This document shows positions 15,434 through 20,189 of a stretch of 20,189 bases of DNA, in pieces; positions within the stretch are counted from its first letter, which is position 1; every line of letters starts with the position of its first letter. The position numbers and the translations under genes were made by a program. The notes below the pieces were generated by a model, which saw only the letters and a program-made list of their open reading frames with translations, was not told where the DNA came from and searched no databases. Origin of the DNA: Anthropogastromicrobium aceti (GTDB taxonomy: Bacteria > Bacillota > Clostridia > Lachnospirales > Lachnospiraceae); assembly GCF_025567095.1 (NCBI RefSeq), contig NZ_JAOQJH010000046.1. One strand, given 5' to 3'.

Positions 15434-16561
15434 TTATCTTTGCACCAGTTTTCCCAACTGCATCAGCGTGTCATACCACCTTCCAAAGAAAATTTTGTAT
15501 CCCTCACAAAAATTGTTCCTTGTTGGTTCTGTCTGTATCCCATTTCCCCTGTTTCGCCGGCATCCACCTCTGCATAATAAAAAATAAGGACAGCTTATGC
15601 ACGCTTTATCAACTAAAGAAGACTGCTCGATAAATCGAATTTCACTTCGTTTTTGATCCATCTGGTCAAACGAATCTGTATTAAAATTGCCAATCTGGTA
15701 CTCATCCATCACGTAAAAATCACACGGATAGACGCTTCCATCTGCTTCCACTGCATATTGTACTCCGCAGCATCCCCTTTGCTCACAAGATTCTGCCATA
15801 TATCCTGCGGCCAATCCCACATAATTTTCAAACTGTCTAATATATGGCTGACTTGCGCTTTGTAAATCATGATACCACAATTCAAACAAATTTGAAAGAA
15901 AGTTTCCGTACTGTTTTGACGAAAGAGAGTACGGCTTTGTTCCCGGTTTTTCACCAAACGGCTCCAGGCAGGCAATATATTGCTGATAATTCCATCCGCA
16001 TTTTTTATAAAACGGATATATTTCTTTAATACGCTCTGCAACCTGTGATGTTACAACAGTGAGTATATTATAATCAACCTGATATTTGTCAAGAAGCTCT
16101 GCCGCCTGCTTTACTCTAAAAAAGCTTTCTGATCCATCTTTCCCTTTTCTAAAGGAATCATGAATTTCTGGTAAGCCATCTATTGATAAACCGACCAGAA
16201 ATTGATTTCTTTTAAAAAATTTTGCCCACTGTCTGTCTAGCTCATATCCGTTAGTCTGGAAGGAATTCATTATATGAAGATTGTTTCGCTGATATTGCTG
16301 TTTATATTTCTTTTGAAGTGCTGCTGCTTTTTCAAAGAAATCTATTCCCCGAAGTGTAGGTTCTCCTCCTTGCCAGGTAAAGCTCGCTACAGCATCTGCC
16401 TCACTTATTGTTTTTTCTATAATAGTTTCAAGTGTTTTTTCATTCATCATCCCATATACATGCTGTGTTCTCTTTTTTGCTTCATCACAATAAAAGCAAT
16501 AATCACACGTCATGTTGCATATTCCTGAAACCGGTTTTATCAGCAAACTTATATTTCTCAT
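15434..16561 (-). CDS. Anaerobic sulfatase-maturating enzyme (radical SAM, SPASM)
   Basis: This 375-residue enzyme converts the active-site Cys of a sulfatase to formylglycine without oxygen. The radical SAM cluster motif is Cys 15-x3-Cys 19-x2-Cys 22 (SGICNMTCDYCFYCDE), followed by TWQGGEPTL for SAM binding and SIDGLPEIHDSFR. The C-terminal SPASM region has many Cys residues for two extra 4Fe-4S clusters (CEQRGCCGVQ, YPCDFY, CISCPYFLLCRGGCRR, FCEGY). Length fits characterised anSMEs. The frame is open 41 codons further upstream, but the motif spacing and a GGAG at 16572-16575 support the ATG of MRNISLL. It is immediately upstream of the Cys-type sulfatase, its obvious substrate, and 65 bases after the hydroxylase gene. 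Confidence 0.93.
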   Translation of the reverse strand: MRNISLLIKPVSGICNMTCDYCFYCDEAKKRTQHVYGMMNEKTLETIIEKTISEADAVASFTWQGGEPTLRGIDFFEKAAALQKKYKQQYQRNNLHIMNSFQTNGYELDRQWAKFFKRNQFLVGLSIDGLPEIHDSFRKGKDGSESFFRVKQAAELLDKYQVDYNILTVVTSQVAERIKEIYPFYKKCGWNYQQYIACLEPFGEKPGTKPYSLSSKQYGNFLSNLFELWYHDLQSASQPYIRQFENYVGLAAGYMAESCEQRGCCGVQYAVEADGSVYPCDFYVMDEYQIGNFNTDSFDQMDQKRSEIRFIEQSSLVDKACISCPYFLLCRGGCRRNRGNGIQTEPTRNNFCEGYKIFFGRWYDTLMQLGKLVQR

Positions 16562-16581
16562 AGTAACATTTCTCCAAGAGC

Positions 16582-16620
16582 CATTGTGGACAGGTAATGA
16601 GCTACCGCCTGTCCCCATTG
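16582..16620. repeat. Imperfect inverted repeat between hydroxylase and anSME genes
   Basis: CATTGTGGACAGG (16582-16594) and CCTGTCCCCATTG (16608-16620) pair at 11 of 13 positions around a 13-base centre. No T-run follows on the minus strand. It may be an mRNA-processing hairpin or a short dispersed repeat. It lies directly upstream of the anSME ribosome binding site. Confidence 0.5.
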
Positions 16621-16626
16621 ACTGCC

Positions 16627-18915
16627 TTATTCCACAATCGACATAGCAATTTGTTCTGGTGTGATAGGCAATTCTCTGTGCCATACTCCTGTTGCGCGGT
16701 AAATCGCATGAGCAATGGCCGGTGCAGGCGTATTGATTACAATCTCACCTATTGACTTCGCACCAAACGGTCCCGTCGGTTCATAACTGTGTTCAAATTC
16801 TACCTTCAGCTTGCCCATATCAAGACGTGTAGGAATCTTGTACTGCATAAAGGTAGACTCAATTGGACGGCCAGACTTGTCGTAGGTGACATTCTCCATC
16901 AAAGTATGACCGATACCCTGCACAATTCCGCCCTCTGCCTGGATTCTTGCCAGTGCCGGGTTGATCGGAATACCACAGTCCACAACAGCCATAAAGTCAA
17001 GCACCTTAACCTCACCTGTCAGCTTATCGAGTTCTATCTCTGCCATTCCAACCATATACGGCGGCGGTGATACAGGTGAAAAATGAGACGCTGTTGCCTC
17101 TGCATTGCTGTTGCTTGCCAGCTGTGTCTTATAGGCAATCTCTGACAATGACACTGTCTGTCCAGTTGAAATACAGCGCACACGGCTGCTCTCAAATGCA
17201 ACATCTTCCTTCTCGCAGTTCATCATCTGTGCTGCAATCTCGCAGATCTTTTTCTTTAAGTCAGCACATGCTTTTTCTACTGCCTTTCCGGTGATATAAG
17301 TAGTTGATGATGCATATGAGCCAGAATCATACGGTGAAGCATCTGTATCTGCTCCAAATACTGCAATATCATCTACGCTGCAGTCCATGCATTCTGCTGC
17401 CATCTGTGCAAGAATAGTATCACATCCAGTACCCATATCAGCAGCTCCTATAAGCAAATTGTAGCCGCCGTCCTCATTCAACTTTAATGTTGCAGAGCCA
17501 ACGTCTAAATTTGAAATACAGCTTCCCTGCATTGCCATACCAACACCTGCTGCACGCACTTTGCCATTGCCCATGTCGCGAACAGGATACTTTTCATCCC
17601 AGTTAAACATCTTCTTGCAGTGCTCCATACAGCGGTCAAGCGCACATGCATTTGCTGTCTCTCCGTAGTAAGCCGGCATAACCATGCCTTCTCTTACCAT
17701 ATTTCTATCACGAAGAACAGTTGGATCCATGCCAAGCTTATCAGCTAACTCATTAACAGCAGATTCCAGTGCAAAGATTCCCTGCGTTGCTCCATAACCA
17801 CGATATGCACCTGCTGCCTGATGATTTGTGTACACAACATCATACGAAAAACGAAATGCTTCAAGTGATCCTGTATAAAGAGGAATTGATTTGTGACCGG
17901 ACAGACCAACTGTTGTCGGACCATGCTCACCATAGGCTCCTGAGTTTGATAAGGTGTAAAGATCTAACACACGAATCTTTCCATCCTTGTTTGCACCAAG
18001 GCGCACGCGCACTTCCATCTCATGGCGCGGAGAACCAGCGATCTGTGCTTCTGTTCTTGTATAATTGATCTTTGCCGGACGGCCTGTCTTCATAGTGACA
18101 AAAGCTGGATATACATCACAAACTGCTGTCTGCTTTGCACCAAAACCTCCGCCAATACGAGGCTTCTCCACGCGAATACGACTCTTTGGAATGCCGAGCG
18201 CATTGGAAAGAATACGTCGTGTATGGAATACTATCTGTGTTGAGGATACAACGTGAAGTCTGCCATAACGGTCAAGACTTGTATAGCAGATAAATGGCTC
18301 CATCATTGCCTGATTATATGCCTTCATATGATAAGTATGATCAATGGTGATATCACAGTCTGCCATAATGCCTTCTACATCACCATCAAAGTCACATCCG
18401 CTTGCGACAAGATTTCTCTTGTTATCACCTCCGACAGGACACGGCGGAAACCAGTCCTCTTCTGGGTGAACAAGCACAGAATTGTCCTTTGCTGTATGGA
18501 AATCAAGAACAGGTTCAAGCACCTCATATTTTACCTTGATTAACTTCATTGCCTTAATGGCTGCCTTCTCATTTTCAGCTGCGATAAGCGCCACCGCATC
18601 TCCTGAAAAGCGCACATGACGATCCAGAATTAAACGGTCATATGGCGATGGCTCAGGAAAGGTCTGACCTGCAATCGCAAAACGATTCTTCGGCACATCT
18701 TCCCAAGTATAGATATCGACAACGCCTGGAACTAACTTTGCTGCCTTTGTATTAATCTCCTGCACAATGGCATTTGCATGAGGAGAGCGAAGAATCTTAA
18801 CCACAAGTGCATCGCTTGGTGTTACATCATCTGTATAAACAGGCTTTCCGGTAAGCAGCTGCATCGCATCCTTTTTCCGGACAGATTTATTTATTGATTT
18901 ATATTCTTTCTGCAT
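16627..18915 (-). CDS. Molybdopterin-binding large subunit of a xanthine dehydrogenase-type hydroxylase
   Basis: This 762-residue protein is the molybdenum subunit of a xanthine dehydrogenase-family enzyme, which hydroxylates purines or other N-heterocycles. The N-terminal a/b-hammerhead region contains GKPVYTDDV, ILRSPHANA and VPGVVDIYTWEDVP. Cofactor and active-site motifs follow: RIGGGFGAKQ, AGAYRGYGATQGIFALES, GAADMGTGCDTILAQMAAE, DSGSYASSTTYITGKAVEKA and, near the C-terminus, GPFGAKSIGEIVINTPAPAI, with the likely catalytic Glu in SIGE. FAD and 2Fe-2S subunits are absent from the window. I start at MQKEYKS because AGGAAAGGA is well placed; the frame runs on to an ATG at 18972, but that stretch is IS left-end sequence. 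The IS sits within about 10-20 bases of the ribosome binding site, so the native promoter is probably separated. The exact substrate (xanthine, purine or other) is unknown. Confidence 0.92.
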   Translation of the reverse strand: MQKEYKSINKSVRKKDAMQLLTGKPVYTDDVTPSDALVVKILRSPHANAIVQEINTKAAKLVPGVVDIYTWEDVPKNRFAIAGQTFPEPSPYDRLILDRHVRFSGDAVALIAAENEKAAIKAMKLIKVKYEVLEPVLDFHTAKDNSVLVHPEEDWFPPCPVGGDNKRNLVASGCDFDGDVEGIMADCDITIDHTYHMKAYNQAMMEPFICYTSLDRYGRLHVVSSTQIVFHTRRILSNALGIPKSRIRVEKPRIGGGFGAKQTAVCDVYPAFVTMKTGRPAKINYTRTEAQIAGSPRHEMEVRVRLGANKDGKIRVLDLYTLSNSGAYGEHGPTTVGLSGHKSIPLYTGSLEAFRFSYDVVYTNHQAAGAYRGYGATQGIFALESAVNELADKLGMDPTVLRDRNMVREGMVMPAYYGETANACALDRCMEHCKKMFNWDEKYPVRDMGNGKVRAAGVGMAMQGSCISNLDVGSATLKLNEDGGYNLLIGAADMGTGCDTILAQMAAECMDCSVDDIAVFGADTDASPYDSGSYASSTTYITGKAVEKACADLKKKICEIAAQMMNCEKEDVAFESSRVRCISTGQTVSLSEIAYKTQLASNSNAEATASHFSPVSPPPYMVGMAEIELDKLTGEVKVLDFMAVVDCGIPINPALARIQAEGGIVQGIGHTLMENVTYDKSGRPIESTFMQYKIPTRLDMGKLKVEFEHSYEPTGPFGAKSIGEIVINTPAPAIAHAIYRATGVWHRELPITPEQIAMSIVE

Positions 18916-18921
18916 AAAATA

Positions 18922-18931
18922 GTCCTTTCCT
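18922..18931 (-). promoter_or_regulatory. Ribosome binding site of the hydroxylase gene
   Basis: AGGAAAGGAC precedes the start ATG by six bases and decides the start. The stretch AAGGACTATTTTATG is identical to that at the GH43 start at 9851. The IS outer stem begins at 18940, leaving almost no native sequence upstream. Confidence 0.7.
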
Positions 18932-18939
18932 ATCAAAGT

Positions 18940-18995
18940 AGGCAGAGTACCACGTCCATAGGAGTTATGCACTGCATGGGCGTGGGTGAATGCCT
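18940..18995 (+). repeat. IS left-end hairpin
   Basis: CCACGTCCAT (18950-18959) pairs with ATGGGCGTGG (18976-18985), one G-T among ten pairs, with a 16-base loop. An outer stem AGGCA (18940-18944)/TGCCT (18991-18995) extends it. In this family TnpA recognises such subterminal hairpins. No T-run follows on the minus strand, so it should not stop tnpA transcripts. Confidence 0.65.
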
Positions 18996-19004
18996 TTTTG
19001 TAAC

Positions 19005-19421
19005 TTATTGGTTGTTAATGTACTCTTGTATCAGCTGCAAACTGTTTTCGTTTGCAATTGTAGTAAAATAGCTGTTGCTCCAAAACAAGGAATCCTGACA
19101 GGATTCTTTCAGAATGGTATCACCATACTGTGTTCTTGCATAACGGCTTGTTTTGGTTTTAATGATATTTACCAGTGTACCTGGTGCAGTGAATGGATCT
19201 GCTTCGAATAAAATGTGGATATGATCCGCTTCCCCATTCATTTCTAAGATTACCAAATCTTTCTCGTCGAAGATATCCTGTATTACTTGATAGACCAGTT
19301 CTTTAACAGCCCCGGTTAAAACAGGACGACGGTACTTTGTTACCAGTACGATATGATACTGTAATAAAAAACAACTGTGTCGATTGGTATAATACGTTTG
19401 CCCTAACTTTTTCTTGTACAT
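19005..19421 (-). CDS. tnpA: IS200/IS605-family transposase TnpA (HUH, Y1)
   Basis: This 138-residue single-strand transposase cuts and rejoins the IS ends through a 5'-phosphotyrosine link. The HUH motif is His 67-Ile-His 69 in NGEADHIHILFE; the likely nucleophile is Tyr 134 in the terminal helix (LQLIQEYINNQ). The opening YHIVLVTKYRRPVL is typical of the family. Length is normal and the gene looks intact. The frame is open 43 codons upstream, but AGAGGG ten bases ahead of MYKKKLG supports the shorter start. It is divergent from tnpB with 85 bases between starts, and reads towards the hydroxylase gene with no terminator between them. Confidence 0.93.
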   Translation of the reverse strand: MYKKKLGQTYYTNRHSCFLLQYHIVLVTKYRRPVLTGAVKELVYQVIQDIFDEKDLVILEMNGEADHIHILFEADPFTAPGTLVNIIKTKTSRYARTQYGDTILKESCQDSLFWSNSYFTTIANENSLQLIQEYINNQ

Positions 19422-19436
19422 ATGTTCTGTTCCCTC

Positions 19437-19465
19437 TTTACATCCATTTGTTTTTATGATATAAT
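19437..19465 (+). promoter_or_regulatory. tnpB promoter
   Basis: TTTACA (19437-19442) and TATAAT (19460-19465) are 17 bases apart. Its -10 box overlaps that of the opposing tnpA promoter by two bases. Confidence 0.65.
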
Positions 19466-19492
19466 AATAGCATAGAAATAAATTGTTGTAAA
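19464..19492 (-). promoter_or_regulatory. tnpA promoter
   Basis: On the minus strand TTTACA (19492-19487) and TATTAT (19469-19464) are 17 bases apart. It mirrors the tnpB promoter: the CCTCTTTACA stretch occurs on both strands, so each -35 region overlaps or abuts the ribosome binding site of the opposite gene. Confidence 0.6.
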
Positions 19493-19506
19493 GAGGTACA
19501 TCCATT

Positions 19507-20189
19507 ATGAAGAAGGCAGTTCCGATGATCTTATCAGAAGATAATTTCAAACAGATCTTTGCTTTTGCAGAGCAGTATTCAAAGCTTGCAAAAGCACTAT
19601 ATAATGCTGCCCTTTTTCGTATCCGTCAGGTCTTTACAGGGTGGAACAAGGGAGATAATCGTACTCCATTAGAGCAGTCTGTCTTTGATGAAATTGAGTG
19701 TGCGAAAGAGGCTTATGGCAATTTCTCCTGTCGTCGCGTTCTTTCCTATCCGTCGTTAGACAAGATTTTGCGTGCAAATAGGAATCCCGACTTTTTTACA
19801 GGTCTACCCATGCAAACAGCACAGAGTATTGTAAGACAGGCAGTTACTGACTTTAAAGCCTGGCTTGAAGCATTAAAAGCCTATAAGAAAGATCCTTCTT
19901 TCTTTACGGGAAAACCGAAAATGCCCGGCTATTGTAAGGCGGATAAAAAGACTTTTAAGGTGACAAATCAGGATGCGGCTCTTTATCCGACAAAAGATGG
20001 AAAGGGGTGTCTTTTGAAATTACCTAAGATGGATCATAACAAGATACCGCTTTCTTATCTGAAAGATACTTCTAATCTTCGTGAGATTGTGTTCAAGCCT
20101 TACTATGGAAAGTATATCATGACATTTATCATTGAAGATATGGTACCACCTTTTTACCCGGATCTGCCGAATATGGCAGGAATGGATTT
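19507..20189 (+). CDS. tnpB: TnpB, RNA-guided nuclease of the IS605 element (truncated by window edge)
   Basis: The open frame starts at the ATG at 19507 (AGAGG about nine bases upstream) and runs off the window after 227 codons with no stop. It reads MKKAVPMILSEDNFKQIFAF and onwards. The last complete codons, NMAGMD, fit the first RuvC motif, with Asp 227 as the likely catalytic residue, so the nuclease core lies outside the window. The N-terminal wedge and REC-like region is somewhat longer than in compact TnpBs I know, where this Asp falls near residue 190, and the usual N-terminal KxRLYP-type pattern is not obvious. Identity rests on position in the IS, on FTGKPKMPGY (similar to the FPRFK/KPKxP region of the family) and on the GMD motif. 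Confidence 0.8.
   Translation, partial: MKKAVPMILSEDNFKQIFAFAEQYSKLAKALYNAALFRIRQVFTGWNKGDNRTPLEQSVFDEIECAKEAYGNFSCRRVLSYPSLDKILRANRNPDFFTGLPMQTAQSIVRQAVTDFKAWLEALKAYKKDPSFFTGKPKMPGYCKADKKTFKVTNQDAALYPTKDGKGCLLKLPKMDHNKIPLSYLKDTSNLREIVFKPYYGKYIMTFIIEDMVPPFYPDLPNMAGMD

Larger units (their letters stand above)
18940..20189 (+). mobile_element. IS605-type insertion sequence (left end, tnpA, tnpB; cut by window edge)
   Basis: The element has the IS605 layout: a left-end hairpin, tnpA reading left, tnpB reading right. The left tip lies at or just before 18940. The insertion is immediately upstream of the hydroxylase ribosome binding site. No terminal inverted or target duplications are expected for this family, so the exact boundary cannot be read from this copy alone. 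Its orientation is the same as that inferred for the right-end remnant at 1-128. Confidence 0.85.

Noticed and set aside
16562..16684. 41-residue N-terminal extension of anSME
   Set aside because: It overlaps the hydroxylase 3' end, contains the inverted repeat, and the family starts close to the CxxxCxxC motif.
18916..18972. Longer N-terminus for the molybdenum hydroxylase
   Set aside because: The extra 19 codons overlap the IS left-end hairpin and lie upstream of the clear ribosome binding site.
1..20189. CRISPR arrays, tRNA or rRNA genes, prophage genes
   Set aside because: No regularly spaced repeats, no cloverleaf or rRNA-like stretches, and no phage structural or integrase genes were seen.

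Overview
The window looks like a chromosomal segment of a low-to-mid GC anaerobic Firmicute, most likely a gut or rumen Lachnospiraceae. The basis is the gene content (circularly permuted GH3, two GH43 enzymes, a Cys-type sulfatase with an anaerobic sulfatase-maturating enzyme, a molybdenum hydroxylase subunit), strong AGGAGG-like ribosome binding sites and TTGACA-17-TATGAT promoters. The genus cannot be fixed from the sequence alone.

Layout. Bases 1-128 look like the right end of an IS200/IS605-type element whose body lies left of the window. Next, on the minus strand, come proC (237-1031), a short broken coding remnant in its leader (about 1049-1230), a MATE exporter (1287-2636) and a BlaI/BlaR1-like regulator pair (2913-4722) closed by a strong terminator at 2751-2800. 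A 500-base region without a confident gene (4723-5222) carries the blaI promoter and several dyads. A minus-strand carbohydrate operon follows: GH3 (9927-12335), GH43 (8232-9851), GH43 (6591-8198), with cca (tRNA CCA-adding enzyme, 5223-6572) as the last gene. Divergent from GH3 is an M28 metallopeptidase (12596-13849, plus strand), and the shared intergenic region is full of operator-like inverted repeats. A bidirectional terminator at 13863-13888 separates M28 from a converging minus-strand operon: molybdenum hydroxylase large subunit (16627-18915), anSME (15434-16561) and sulfatase (13900-15393). Just upstream of the hydroxylase ribosome binding site sits an IS605-type element (tnpA minus, tnpB plus) that runs off the right edge.

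How the genes fit together. None of GH3, either GH43, the sulfatase or M28 shows a signal peptide, so all are probably cytoplasmic and act on imported small oligomers. GH3 and GH43 fit breakdown of xylo- or arabino-oligosaccharides, and no transporter is in view. The anSME/sulfatase pair is coherent: the sulfatase has a CGPAR motif whose Cys must be converted to formylglycine. The large hydroxylase subunit lacks its FAD and Fe-S partner genes here, and the IS now occupies the space where an original upstream region would be. The BlaR1-like protein keeps the zinc metalloprotease but carries an unfamiliar C-terminal extracellular domain in place of a penicillin-binding sensor. It is the most interesting candidate for an undescribed sensing system in the window. 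All function calls come from motif recognition by eye; no database search was run.
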